Below are positions 35,875 to 46,100 of a DNA stretch of 64,000 bases, piece after piece. The stretch is from assembly GCF_004348895.1 (NCBI RefSeq), contig NZ_RRZK01000002.1, positions 1 through 64,000 on the forward strand, given 5' to 3'. The notes under the pieces are model-generated. The model saw only the letters and a program-made list of their open reading frames with translations, was not told the DNA's origin and searched no databases. Source of the stretch: Pseudomonas vancouverensis (GTDB lineage: Bacteria; Pseudomonadota; Gammaproteobacteria; Pseudomonadales; Pseudomonadaceae). The position numbers and the translations under genes were made by a program. The stretch's first letter is position 1. Each line of letters starts with the position of its first letter.

Positions 35875-37707
35875 ATGCTTTATCGCCGCTTTGAAAAACT
35901 GATCGACGTATTCCGCGACGCACCCACGGCGTCTCCGCCGGACCGGGTGTTCCCCTTCTATACCTATTACCTCAAGCAGGTCTGGCCGAGCTTCGCCGCC
36001 CTGCTGTTCGTCGGCCTGATCGGGGCCTTGATCGAGGTCGCGCTATTCAGTTACCTGAGCCGCATCATCGACCTGGCCCAAGGCACGCCGAACGTCAATC
36101 TGTTCCGCGAACACGCCCTCGAGCTGACCTGGATGGTCGTCGTAGCCCTGGTACTGCGGCCGATTTTCGTCGGCCTGCATGACCTGTTGGTGCACCAGAC
36201 CCTGAGCCCGAGCATGACCAGCATGATCCGCTGGCAAAACCACAGCTACGTGCTCAAGCAGAGCCTGAATTTTTTCCAGAACGACTTCGCCGGGCGCATC
36301 GCCCAGCGCATCATGCAAACCGGCAATTCCCTGCGTGACTCGGCGGTGCAGGCCGTGGATGCGTTGTGGCATGTGCTGATCTATGCGATCAGTTCGCTGG
36401 TGCTGTTTGCCGAAGCCGACTGGCGCCTGATGATTCCGCTGCTGACGTGGATCTTCGCCTTCATCGCCGCCCTCTACTACTTCGTGCCACGGGTCAAGGA
36501 TCGCTCGGTGCTGGCCTCCGACGCGCGTTCAAAGCTCATGGGCCGCATTGTCGACGGCTACACCAACATCACCACCCTGAAACTGTTTGCCCACACCAAT
36601 TTCGAGCAGCAATACGCCCGCGAAGCGATCAAGGAACAGACCGAAAAGGCGCAACTGGCCGGTCGTGTGGTCACCAGCATGGACGTGGTCATCACCAGCA
36701 TGAACGGCCTGCTGATCGTCTGCACCACGGGCCTGGCCCTGTGGTTGTGGACCCAGTCACTGATCAGCGTGGGTGCGATTGCCCTGGCCACCGGATTGGT
36801 GATTCGCATCGTCAACATGTCCGGCTGGATCATGTGGGTGGTTACCGGGATCTTCGAAAACATCGGCATGGTCCAGGACGGCCTGCAGACCATCTCGCAA
36901 CCGGTCTCCGTCACCGACCGCGACCAGGCCAAGCCGCTGGCGGTAGCCCGTGGTGAAGTGCGTTTCGAGCACGTGGATTTTCACTACGGCAAGCAGAGCG
37001 GGATCATCGGCGACCTCAACCTGACCATCAAGGCCGGCGAGAAAATCGGTCTGATCGGCCCGTCCGGCGCCGGCAAATCGACCCTGGTGAACCTGCTGTT
37101 GCGCCTGTACGACGTCGAAGGCGGTCGCATTCTGATCGACGGCCAGAACATCGCCGAGGTCAGCCAGGAAAGCCTGCGCGAGCGCATCGGCATGATCACC
37201 CAGGACACCTCGCTGCTGCACCGCTCGATCCGCGACAACCTGCTGTACGGCAAACCCGACGCCAGCGACGCCGAACTCTGGGAAGCAGTGCACAAGGCCC
37301 GGGCCGACGGCTTCATCCCGACACTGTCGGATGCCGAAGGCCGCATGGGTTTCGATGCCCACGTCGGCGAACGCGGGGTCAAGCTGTCCGGCGGCCAGCG
37401 TCAGCGTATCGCCATCGCCCGGGTGTTGCTCAAGGACGCGCCGATCCTGATCATGGACGAAGCGACCTCAGCGCTGGATTCGGAAGTCGAAGCCGCCATT
37501 CAGGAAAGCCTGGAAACCCTGATGCAGGGCAAGACCGTGATCGCCATCGCCCACCGGCTCTCGACCATCGCCCGGATGGATCGCCTGGTGGTCCTGGAAA
37601 ACGGCAAGATCGCCGAAACCGGTACCCACGCCGAACTGCTGGCCCATGGCGGGTTGTATGCGCGGTTGTGGCAACACCAGACAGGTGGATTCGTCGGGAT
37701 CGATTGA
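35875..37707 (+). CDS. ABC exporter, fused permease/ATPase (PA3228-like)
   Basis: A 610-residue half-transporter of the lipid/drug exporter type. Six transmembrane helices (about 35-330), then the ATPase: Walker A GPSGAGKST (near residue 398), signature LSGGQRQR (near 504), Walker B ILIMDEATSALDSE (near 524) and the H-loop AHRLST. The start ATG at 35875 has an AAAGGAGAG-type Shine-Dalgarno some distance upstream. In P. aeruginosa the gene at the same position (PA3228) affects susceptibility to several antibiotics. Works as a homodimer. Confidence 0.9.
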   Translation: MLYRRFEKLIDVFRDAPTASPPDRVFPFYTYYLKQVWPSFAALLFVGLIGALIEVALFSYLSRIIDLAQGTPNVNLFREHALELTWMVVVALVLRPIFVGLHDLLVHQTLSPSMTSMIRWQNHSYVLKQSLNFFQNDFAGRIAQRIMQTGNSLRDSAVQAVDALWHVLIYAISSLVLFAEADWRLMIPLLTWIFAFIAALYYFVPRVKDRSVLASDARSKLMGRIVDGYTNITTLKLFAHTNFEQQYAREAIKEQTEKAQLAGRVVTSMDVVITSMNGLLIVCTTGLALWLWTQSLISVGAIALATGLVIRIVNMSGWIMWVVTGIFENIGMVQDGLQTISQPVSVTDRDQAKPLAVARGEVRFEHVDFHYGKQSGIIGDLNLTIKAGEKIGLIGPSGAGKSTLVNLLLRLYDVEGGRILIDGQNIAEVSQESLRERIGMITQDTSLLHRSIRDNLLYGKPDASDAELWEAVHKARADGFIPTLSDAEGRMGFDAHVGERGVKLSGGQRQRIAIARVLLKDAPILIMDEATSALDSEVEAAIQESLETLMQGKTVIAIAHRLSTIARMDRLVVLENGKIAETGTHAELLAHGGLYARLWQHQTGGFVGID

Positions 37708-37710
37708 TCT

Positions 37711-38835
37711 TCAGCCCTGTCGATACGGCAGGGCTGACCTGGCCTCTTCGGCGTAAGCCAATACCCCAACGCGCTCCTGCTCGAGAAAATCCTTCACCGC
37801 CGCTTTCAATCCAGGGTGGCGCAGGTAATGCCAGGAGTGGGTGATCACAGGTTCAAATCCGCGAATCAATTTATGCTCGCCTTGGGCCCCGGCGTCGAAA
37901 CGCTGGAAACCGTTGGCAATCGCATAGTCCATGCCTTGGTAGAAGCAGGTTTCGAAATGCAGGCGATCAAATTCCGCCAGGCATCCCCAGTAGCGTCCGT
38001 AGAAGCTGTCGCCACCCACCAGGCTGAAGGCCATCGCCACCGGTCGTGAGCCTTGTTTGGCCAAGACCACACGAATCGATTCCGGCATGCGCTCGGCCAG
38101 TAGGCTGAAAAACTCCCGCGTCAGGTACGGCGCCTGACGCCGCACCGCATAAGTGTTGGCATAACAGGCATACACGAAGTCCCACTGCGCCTGGCTCAAC
38201 TCGCGACCTTCCAGCCATTCGAACTCGAAGCCCTGCCCCGCCACCTGTTCACGTTCCTTGCGCATCTGTTTGCGTTTGCGCGAGCTCAAGGCGTCGAGGA
38301 AATCCTGGAAATCGCGATAGCCGCGGTTCTGCCAGTGGTATTGACAGCCAATGCGCTGCAACCAGCCCGCTTGTTCGCTCAGAGCAGCGTCAGTGAAGGG
38401 GTCGGTGAAATTGATGTGCGCGCTGCTGAGCTGCTCGATTTCCAGATAGCCCGGCAGGCTGCCCAGCAACTCGAAACCCTCTTCGGGCGTGGTCGCCAGC
38501 AAGCGCGGCCCGCTGACCGGGCTGAAGGGGACGGCCGTCAACAATTTCGGGTAATAGTCGATGCCGGCCCGTGCGCAGGCATCCGCCCAGCCGTGGTCGA
38601 ACACGTACTCACCGTAGGAATGCCACTTGCGATAGCTGGGCAACGCAGCGATCAGACGCTCGCCTTCCATGTGCAGCAAATGCTCGGCTTGCCAGCCAGT
38701 GTGGGGGCCGACGCTGCCGCTGTCTTCCAGTGCGCTCAGGAAGGCGTGACGCAAAAATGGCTGCGCTTCGGGCACCAGCGCGTCCCAAACCTGCGCAGGG
38801 ATTTCTGACAGTCTTTGCAGGCGTTGCAACGGCAT
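37711..38835 (-). CDS. GNAT-fold protein, peptidogalycan/DUF482 type
   Basis: A 374-residue protein. ATG 38835 is chosen because GAGG lies six bases upstream; two in-frame start options lie up to four codons earlier. Double-GNAT fold: SRKRKQMRKEREQVAGQGFEFEWLEG in the middle and YYGRYWG-type residues and ETCFYQGMDYAIANGFQRFDAGAQGEHKL in the second half, the typical marker of the DUF482 (peptidogalycan biosynthesis) family. Likely N-acyltransferase with unknown substrate. Its stop lies 3 bp from the ABC stop, tail to tail. Confidence 0.86.
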   Translation of the reverse strand: MPLQRLQRLSEIPAQVWDALVPEAQPFLRHAFLSALEDSGSVGPHTGWQAEHLLHMEGERLIAALPSYRKWHSYGEYVFDHGWADACARAGIDYYPKLLTAVPFSPVSGPRLLATTPEEGFELLGSLPGYLEIEQLSSAHINFTDPFTDAALSEQAGWLQRIGCQYHWQNRGYRDFQDFLDALSSRKRKQMRKEREQVAGQGFEFEWLEGRELSQAQWDFVYACYANTYAVRRQAPYLTREFFSLLAERMPESIRVVLAKQGSRPVAMAFSLVGGDSFYGRYWGCLAEFDRLHFETCFYQGMDYAIANGFQRFDAGAQGEHKLIRGFEPVITHSWHYLRHPGLKAAVKDFLEQERVGVLAYAEEARSALPYRQG

Positions 38836-38951
38836 CACCATCCTCACTCTTTCACGGCGTGGAAACCCGGCGAGTATCGCTTATCGCTGCCCTTCGCACA
38901 CGATCAATTCCACGACAGTGCTCTAACTCAATAGTTCAGGACGATTTTGTA

Positions 38952-39007
38952 TCGTCATCGACATGACATCACATTGCCACCGCTCTGTCATAAACCATCG
39001 CGATACT
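38952..39007 (+). promoter_or_regulatory. Candidate PhoB box array and -10 upstream of the porin gene
   Basis: Four heptamers resembling CTGTCAT occur at an exact 11-bp period: TCGTCAT 38952, ATGACAT 38963, TTGCCAC 38974 and the perfect CTGTCAT 38985. A possible -10 GATACT (39002-39007) begins 11 bases after the last one, the usual place when a Pho box replaces the -35. The porin ATG is about 110 bp further. Confidence 0.5.
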
Positions 39008-39117
39008 GGCGCCTGTTTTTAGAGCGCCGGGTTATAGCCCGGCCACTGTTTTCCGCCCCTTACGGTCGGTTGTGCCCCGGATGGCTCAGTCATCCCCTTT
39101 CATCTTCGGAGATTGAT

Positions 39118-40449
39118 ATGCGTCTTGCTTCCACGAAAACTGCGGCGGCCCTGTGTGGCGGTCTGCTGCTGGCCATGAGCGTTCCGGCCAGCGCCGCAGT
39201 CGACGCCAAACTGCTCGACATGCTCAAGGCTAACGGCTCTATCACCAACTCCCAGTACGCCGAACTGCAAGCCGAGCTGGCCAGGGATCAGAAAGACCAG
39301 CAAATCGCCCGTCAGGCTCAACAAGAGACCAACGAGCAGATCGCAGCCACCGCGAAGAAAACCGACACTCTGAGCGCCTTCGACCAGAAACTCGCCTGGG
39401 CCGCCAAGACCCAGTTCAAGGGTGATGTACGTTTCCGTGAAGAAACCGTACACAACGATGCCGTGCCGAACAGCAAGGACCAGGATCGTCAGCGTATTCG
39501 TGCCCGTCTGGGCGCGTACAGCGAAATCAACCCGCAGGTCGATACCGGTATCCGTATCGCCACCGGCAGCAACGACGACGCACGTTCCACCAACCAGGAC
39601 CTGAACAACTACTTCGACAAGAAATCGATCTGGCTGGACCAGGGCTACGTTGACTACCACCCTGACGCGATCAAGAACCTGCACATCATTGGCGGCAAGA
39701 TGAACCAGCCGTGGGTGAGCATGGGCGACATCATCTGGGATAGCGACATCAACCCGGAAGGCCTGGCCGTTACCTACAAGTATCCTCTGAACGGCAGCGC
39801 CGAACTGTTCGGTAGCGCCGGTCACTACACCCTCAAGGACAACGTCGACGGCGAAGGCGTGCAGTTCAAACACGACCTGCGTCTGTACGCTGGTCAGCTG
39901 GGTGGTCGCTTCGCGCTGACCGACAGCTTGAAACTGACCGTGGGCGGCAGTATCTACTCCTACGACAACGACAAGAACAGTGCCTGCCCGACCACCGGCA
40001 CCGTTACTGCGCCATGCGCCCTGGCCGTCAACGGCAACAGCCCGAACGAAACCTTCAAACTGTACGAAGGCTTCGGTCAGCTGGACATCGCCAACCTGCC
40101 AGTACCGTTGTCGTTCTACGGCCAGTACGTGAACAACACCGACGCCAGCAACGACCAGGACACTGGCTGGTTGACCGGTGTGAAGACCAAGGTCTACGGC
40201 TTTGGTATCGACTACAACTACCGCGACGTACAGCGTAACGCTGTGGTGGGTGCCTTCACCGACTCCGACTTCGCCAACGGCTACACTGGTTCGCGCGGCA
40301 GCAAGCTGAAAGTGAGCTACGAGCTGGACAAGAACTTCACCCTGGGCGCCACCTACTTCATGGCTAACTCGGACCAGACCAACGCCAACATCCGCGTGAA
40401 AGACTCCGACATCAACACCCTGCAACTGGATGCCGAAGCCAAGTTCTGA
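39118..40449 (+). CDS. Outer membrane porin with N-terminal coiled coil
   Basis: A 443-residue putative porin. ATG 39118 follows GGAG by eight bases; the longer frame is leader DNA. Signal peptide cleaved after ASA (about residue 29). A coiled-coil segment follows (LKANGSITNSQYAELQAELARDQKDQQ), as in trimeric porins that anchor to the cell wall, then a barrel beginning about residue 105 (FKGDVRFREETVH) and ending in the C-terminal Phe of LDAEAKF. Substrate unknown. The putative Pho box suggests use in phosphate or phosphorus-compound uptake. Confidence 0.88.
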   Translation: MRLASTKTAAALCGGLLLAMSVPASAAVDAKLLDMLKANGSITNSQYAELQAELARDQKDQQIARQAQQETNEQIAATAKKTDTLSAFDQKLAWAAKTQFKGDVRFREETVHNDAVPNSKDQDRQRIRARLGAYSEINPQVDTGIRIATGSNDDARSTNQDLNNYFDKKSIWLDQGYVDYHPDAIKNLHIIGGKMNQPWVSMGDIIWDSDINPEGLAVTYKYPLNGSAELFGSAGHYTLKDNVDGEGVQFKHDLRLYAGQLGGRFALTDSLKLTVGGSIYSYDNDKNSACPTTGTVTAPCALAVNGNSPNETFKLYEGFGQLDIANLPVPLSFYGQYVNNTDASNDQDTGWLTGVKTKVYGFGIDYNYRDVQRNAVVGAFTDSDFANGYTGSRGSKLKVSYELDKNFTLGATYFMANSDQTNANIRVKDSDINTLQLDAEAKF

Positions 40450-41691
40450 TTGACCCCGCAATACGACCCGGGCAAGGAAGCCCGGGCCGGTTTCACGCCT
40501 CGCCTTGGTGTATCGGTCCCCATCATCCGTCCGATACATCAACGCGAGTTTTTTTATCCCCCCCGCCGACACCCAACCATCCGTGGCGAGCGAGCTTGCT
40601 CGCGCGGGACTGCGAAGCGGTCCCAATAGCGACCACCCTGGTTTACCAGACACACCGCAGGCGCCTGTTTTGCGATGACCTCGTCATCGAACGGGAGCAA
40701 GCTCCCTCGCCACATAAACCTCACTCCCCCCCAGCCACTTCACAAAAGCCTTCCATCTACTTCACAAAAGCCTCGCCTACCGCCATCCATTTGTGGCGAG
40801 CGAGCTTGCTCGCGCTGGGCTGCGAAGCGGCCCCTATCGCGGCCACCCTGATTTACCAGACACACCACCGGCGCTCGTTTTGCGATGACTTCGTCATCGA
40901 ACGGGAGCGAGCTCCCTCGCCACATAAACCTCACTCACCCCCAGCCACTTCACAAAAGCCTTCCATCTACTTCACAAAAGCCTCGCCTACCGCCAGCCAT
41001 TTGTGGCGAGCGAGCTTGCTCGCGCTGGGCTGCGAAGCGGTCCCGATAGCGACCACCCTGGTTTACCAGACACACCACAGGCGCTCGGTTTGCGATAACT
41101 TCGTCATCGAACGGGAGCAAGCTCCCTCGCCACATAAACCTCACTCCCCCCCAGCCACTTCACAAAAGCCTTCCATCTACTTCACAAAAGCCTCGCCTAC
41201 CGCCAGCCATTTGTGGCGAGCGAGCTTGCTCGCGCTGGGCTGCGAAGCGGCCCCTATCGCGGCCACCCTGATTTACCAGACACACCACCGGCGCTCGTTT
41301 TGCGATGACTTCGTCATCGAACGGGAGCAAGCTCCCTCGCCACATAAACCTCACTCACCCCCAGCCACTTCACAAAAGCCTTCCATCTACTTCACAAAAG
41401 CCTCGCCTACCGCCATCCATTTGTGGCGAGCGAGCTTGCTCGCGCTGGACTGCGAAGCGGTCCCAATAGCGACCACCCTGGTTTACCAGACACACCGCAG
41501 GCGCCTGTTTTGCGATGACCTCGTCATCGAACGGGAGCAAGCTCCCTCGCCACAAAAGCTGGGCAAAAAAAATCGCAGCTTGCGGCAGCTTCTACGCTGA
41601 CCGGATTCACCGCGATAGCACGTTGAAATCCAATCCCGTAAAGCCGCCGCAAGCTGCGATATGTTCAGCAGCTGCGACAGTGTCTACACAC
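40450..41691. other. Intergenic region occupied by REPIN tandem array
   Basis: A 1242-bp stretch with no supported gene. About 980 bp of it is the 210-bp tandem array (40575-41556). The right end (41557-41691) may contain a terminator-like GC-rich segment around 41575-41680 that has inverted copies of AGCTGCGA / GCAAGCTGCGAT. Confidence 0.7.
40575..41556. repeat. Tandem array of 210-bp REPIN-containing units (about 4.7 copies)
   Basis: Five head-to-tail copies, period exactly 210 bp (markers CACAAAAGCCTTCCATCTAC at 40741, 40951, 41161 and 41371). Each unit holds an inverted REP pair (GTGGCGAGCGAGCTTGCTCG and GGGAGCAAGCTCCCTCGCCA) and a shared spacer. Units alternate: 1, 3 and 5 resemble each other (CCCAATAGCGACCACCCTGG type), and 2 and 4 are nearly identical (CCCCTATCGCGGCCACCCTG type). 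This indicates duplication of a 420-bp double unit. The plus frame of 334 codons across it is a repeat artefact. Confidence 0.93.
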
Positions 41692-42813
41692 TCAGCGCTT
41701 GCGCAGCAACACGCAACCAATCGAATAACCGGCACCGAACGAGCTCAGCACAGCCAGCGAGCCGGCGGCCAGGTCGTCCTGGTTCTTGTGGAACGCAATC
41801 ACCGAACCTGCGGAGCTGGTGTTGGCGTAGGTGTCGAGAATCACCGGCGCTTCCTGCTCGGTAGCATCGCGGCCCAGCAGTTTCTTGACGATCAGGTGGT
41901 TCATGCTCAGGTTGGCCTGGTGCAGCCAGAAGCGTTTCACGTCGCTGACGTTCAACTGGTTCTCTTCCAGGTGTGCGGCGATCAGTTCGGCCACCATCGG
42001 GCAGACTTCCTTGAACACCTTGCGGCCTTCCTGCACGAACAGTTTGTCCTTGGCACCGATGCCCTCTTCCGCAGCGCGGTTGAGGAAGCCGAAGTTGTTG
42101 CGGATGTTGTTGGAGAACTTGGTCAACAGCTTGGTGCTGACGATGTCGAACTGGTGCTTGGAGGTCGCCAGGTCAGCACGCTCGATGATCACCGCGGTCG
42201 CCGCGTCACCGAAAATGAAATGGCTGTCGCGATCACGGAAGTTCAGGTGACCGGTGCAGACTTCCGGGTTGACCATCAGGATCGCTCGGGCCTGGCCCAG
42301 TTGCACGCTGTTGGCGGCGGTCTGGATACCGAAGGTTGCCGAGGAGCAGGCCACGTTCATGTCGAAACCAAAACCCTGGATGCCCAGTGCTTCCTGCACT
42401 TCGATGGCGATGGCCGGGTAGGCCCGTTGCAGGTTGGAGCAGGCAACGATCACGCCGTCGATGTCGGCGGCGGTTTTGCCGGCGCGCTGCAAGGCCTGTT
42501 CGGCAGCACCGATGGCCATCTGGCAGAGCACCGACCATTCGTCGTTCGAACGCTCCGGCAGGCGTGGCGCCATGCGTTGCGGGTCAAGGATGCCCTCCTT
42601 GTCCATGACAAAACGGCTCTTGATGCCGGAGGCTTTTTCGATGAAGGCTGCGCTGGACTCGGTCAACGCCTCGATTTCACCGCGGGCGATGGCGTCGGCG
42701 TTGTCGGCGTTGAATTGCGCTACATAGGTATTGAAAGACTGCACCAGCTCTTCGTTGGAAATGCTGTTGGCCGGGGTGTACAGGCCAGTGCCACTGATGA
42801 CGACGTTATGCAT
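41692..42813 (-). CDS. Beta-ketoacyl-ACP synthase III-like enzyme (FabH family)
   Basis: A 373-residue KAS III-fold protein with the full triad: C156 in NVACSSATF, H298 in WLHQANL, N331 in YANTSSAG. It is longer than FabH (about 320), with an N-terminal insertion (residues about 25-60), and belongs to a group of stand-alone paralogs. In PAO1 a KAS III-like enzyme (PA3286) that uses octanoyl-CoA lies near hrpA, from memory, and could be the ortholog. No other fatty acid genes adjoin it. The ATG is at 42813. Confidence 0.87.
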   Translation of the reverse strand: MHNVVISGTGLYTPANSISNEELVQSFNTYVAQFNADNADAIARGEIEALTESSAAFIEKASGIKSRFVMDKEGILDPQRMAPRLPERSNDEWSVLCQMAIGAAEQALQRAGKTAADIDGVIVACSNLQRAYPAIAIEVQEALGIQGFGFDMNVACSSATFGIQTAANSVQLGQARAILMVNPEVCTGHLNFRDRDSHFIFGDAATAVIIERADLATSKHQFDIVSTKLLTKFSNNIRNNFGFLNRAAEEGIGAKDKLFVQEGRKVFKEVCPMVAELIAAHLEENQLNVSDVKRFWLHQANLSMNHLIVKKLLGRDATEQEAPVILDTYANTSSAGSVIAFHKNQDDLAAGSLAVLSSFGAGYSIGCVLLRKR

Positions 42814-43143
42814 GGTCGTGTCTCTAATCTGTTCAGGCAGAAAGCATTGGCACCGTCGTACCAACACACAAAGGGTCTATTCCCATCCCGGGGACGCAAA
42901 CCTGGCATCGCTTTATTCCGACCTGCCCGCGAAGCTGAAGGCTCAAAATCGCGGGGCCGGTGTTTATAGCGGCGAAGTTTGCCATAAACGCGGGATTTTG
43001 GCGCCTGTTTGCTGGATGACGCCCCTGTAAACCTGTGGGAGCAAGCTTGCTCGCGATAGCGGTGTGTCAGGCAGCGATGATGTTGACTGACAGGGCCCCA
43101 TCGCGAGCAAGCTCGCTCCACAGGTATTGCGCAAGCCCGGGAC
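42814..43143. other. Intergenic region with REP doublet
   Basis: 330 bp upstream of the KAS III-like gene and downstream of hrpA on the same strand. It contains a REP doublet (43032-43124). The left part is presumably the KAS III promoter. No gene seen. Confidence 0.6.
43032..43124. repeat. REP doublet (REPIN)
   Basis: CTGTGGGAGCAAGCTTGCTC and TCGCGAGCAAGCTCGCTCCA flank about 35 bp. It lies between hrpA and the KAS III-like gene. Confidence 0.8.
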
Positions 43144-46100
43144 TCAGGGCTCGACCTGGCTCCACTGCTTGCTCAGGCGCTTGTCGGAGATCGGCACCTT
43201 GGTCCCCAGTTGCTGGGCGAACAGCGATACCCGATATTCCTCCAGCCACCAGCGATACAGTTCCAGCTGCGGATCGCGCTTGCCTTCCTGGGCATGCTTG
43301 CTGGCGCGGGTCTGGTACTGCGTCCACAGGCCGCTCAACTCACCGCTCCACACGCGGTCGCGTTGCACCTGGGCGCCGATTTTCTCGAAACGCTGCTCGA
43401 TGGCTTTCAGGTAACGCGGCAGCTCCTTGAGCCACTGCATCGGCGTCTCCCGGACAAAACCCGGATACACCAGATGGCTGAGCTGCTGCTTGATGTCGTT
43501 CAAGGCCACGGCCTGGGCCAGGTCGATCTTGCCCTTGAAGCGCTTTTGCAGGCCGTGCCACAGCTTGAGGATGTCCAGAGTCAGCTTCGCCACGCGCTCG
43601 GCGTGCTCGGTCCAGGCACCGCGCTTGCGTTCGGCCAACGAGGCCAGGCCGGCACCGTCACGGGGCAAGGGATCCTCACCTTCGAGAATGCAGCTGTCGA
43701 GGCTGGCCAGCAGGATGTCTTCGACCAGCGCGTCGACGCGGCCCATGTCGCGGTACAACAGGCCCAGTTCGGTCAGGCCCGGCAACTTGCCGCGAAGGAA
43801 TTTCGCCGGCTCGGCCAGTTGCTGCAGCAACAGACGCTGCAACGCTCGGCGATGCTGGAACTCGGCTTCGGCTGGAGTGGAGAAGCGCCCTTCCTTGACC
43901 GTGCCGGCTTCTTCCACCAGCGCCGGATACACCGTCATCGACAGCCCGGCGATCTTCTGCTGGGTCTTCTCGGCCACCGCGGCGAACACTTTCGGCTCGA
44001 CCGGTTGCTGGCTCTTCGCGGTTTGTGGCACTGCCAACGCCGCCTGGCTGGCCTCGGCAAAACGCGCCGTGAGCTCGGCCAGATCGCGGCCCTCACCGAG
44101 GAACTTGCCCTGGGCGTCGACGATTTCCAGGTTCATGCGCAGATGGCTTTCAACCTGCTGCGCCGCCTCCGCCCAGGCCTCGTCGCTGACCCGTGCACCG
44201 GTCATGCGCAGCAATTCGCGGCCCAGCACCTGGGGCAGCGAGCCCTCGGCAAAGGTCATGCGCTGCAAGGCGGCCTTGACGAAGTCCGGCACCGGCACGA
44301 AGTTCTTGCGCAGGGCCTTGGGCAGGTTGCGCACCAGGGCAATGCACTTGGCTTCGATCACGCCCGGCACCAGCCACTCCAGACGCTCGGGTGGCAACAT
44401 CGGCAACAGCGGCGCCGGTACGCGCAAGGTCACGCCGTCCCGTGGATGGTTGGGTTCGAAGTGGTAACTCAGGGCCAGTTCCAGATCGCCGATGTGCAGG
44501 GTATCCGGGTATTGCTGGGCGGTGACTTCACTGGCTTCGCGGGCCAGCACGTCTTCCTCGCGCATGATCAACAGCTGCGGGTTTTTCTGGCTGTTGATGC
44601 GATACCAGCTGTCAAAGGTCGCGGTCTGGTGGATTTCCGCCGGCAAGCGCGCATCGTAGAACGCGTACAGGGTTTCTTCGTCGGCCAGAATGTCGCGACG
44701 GCGGGCCTTGGCTTCCAGCTCATCGAGTTGTTCGAGCAACTGCTTATTGGCGGTCAGGCATTTGGCCTTGGACTGGATCTCGCCACGCACCAGCCCTTCG
44801 CGGATGAACAGCTCGCGAGACACCACCGGATCGACCGGGCCGTAATGTACCGGCCGGCGACCGACCACGATCAGGCCGAACAGGGTGATCTGCTCGAAGG
44901 CGACGACTTGTCCGCGCTTCTTCTCCCAATGCGGTTCGAAGTGGTTTTTCTTGATCAGGTGCCCGGCCAGCGGCTCGATCCAGTCGGCATCGATCTTGGC
45001 GACCATGCGCGCGTAAAGCTTGGTGGTTTCCACCAGCTCGGCAGTCATCAGCCATTGCGGGCGTTTCTTGCCGATGCCCGACGACGGGTGAATCCAGAAA
45101 CGTCGCTGACGGGCGCCGAGGTAATCGCCGTCCTCAGTCTTCTGGCCGATCTGGCTGAGCAGCCCCACCAATACAGCCTTGTGCAGTTTTGGATAATCCG
45201 CCGGCTCTTTATTGAGGCTCAACTGCATGTCGCGGCAGATCAGGCTCAACTGGCGATGGGAGTCGCGCCACTCGCGCAGACGCAAGTAATTGAGGAAGTT
45301 CTTGCGGCACCAGTTACGCAACGGATTGGCGGTGAGTGCCTGGCGCTGCTCCTCGAATCCGCGCCACAGATTGACCAGCCCGGCGAAGTCCGAGTCGGCA
45401 TCCTTCCACTGTGCGTGGGCCTGATCAGCCGCCTGCTGGCGCTCCGGCGGACGCTCGCGGGGGTCCTGGATCGACATGGCGCTGGCGACAATCAACACTT
45501 CCTGCAGGCTGCCCAGTTTCGCCGCTTCGAGCAGCATGCGGCCCATGCGCGGGTCCACCGGCAGGCGCGCCAGTTGCCGGCCAAGGGGCGTCAGCTGACT
45601 GTTGCGGTCCACCGCCGAAAGTTCTTGCAGCAGGTTGTAACCGTCGCTGATGGCCTTGCCATCCGGCGGCTCGATAAATGGAAAGGCAGTGACTTCGCCG
45701 AGGCGCAGATGCAGCATCTGCAGGATCACGGCGGCGAGGTTGGTGCGCAGGATTTCCGGATCGGTGAATTCCGGGCGCCCGAGGAAATCTTCTTCGCTGT
45801 ACAGGCGCACACAAATGCCCGGCTCGACCCTTCCGCAACGGCCCTTGCGCTGGTTGGCGCTGGCCTGGGAAATGGCTTCGATCGGCAGGCGCTGCACCTT
45901 GGCGCGGTAGCTGTAGCGGCTGATGCGCGCCGTACCGCTGTCGATCACGTAGCGAATGCCCGGCACGGTCAGCGAAGTTTCCGCGACGTTGGTCGCCAGC
46001 ACCACGCGCCGGCCCGGGTGCGACTGGAAGATCCGCTGCTGTTCGGCCGGCGACAGGCGCGCATACAGCGGCAGGATCTCGGTGTGCTTGAGCTGCGCCT

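Noticed and set aside
40575..41556. Tandem array considered as CRISPR or integration site
   Set aside because: Repeat unit (210 bp) is too long, spacers are not unique, and the palindromes are REP sequences. No cas or integrase genes nearby.
40596..41600. 334-codon open frame across the tandem array, and the four short minus frames within it
   Set aside because: They arise because 210 is a multiple of three, so any open frame repeats. No ribosome binding site or family.
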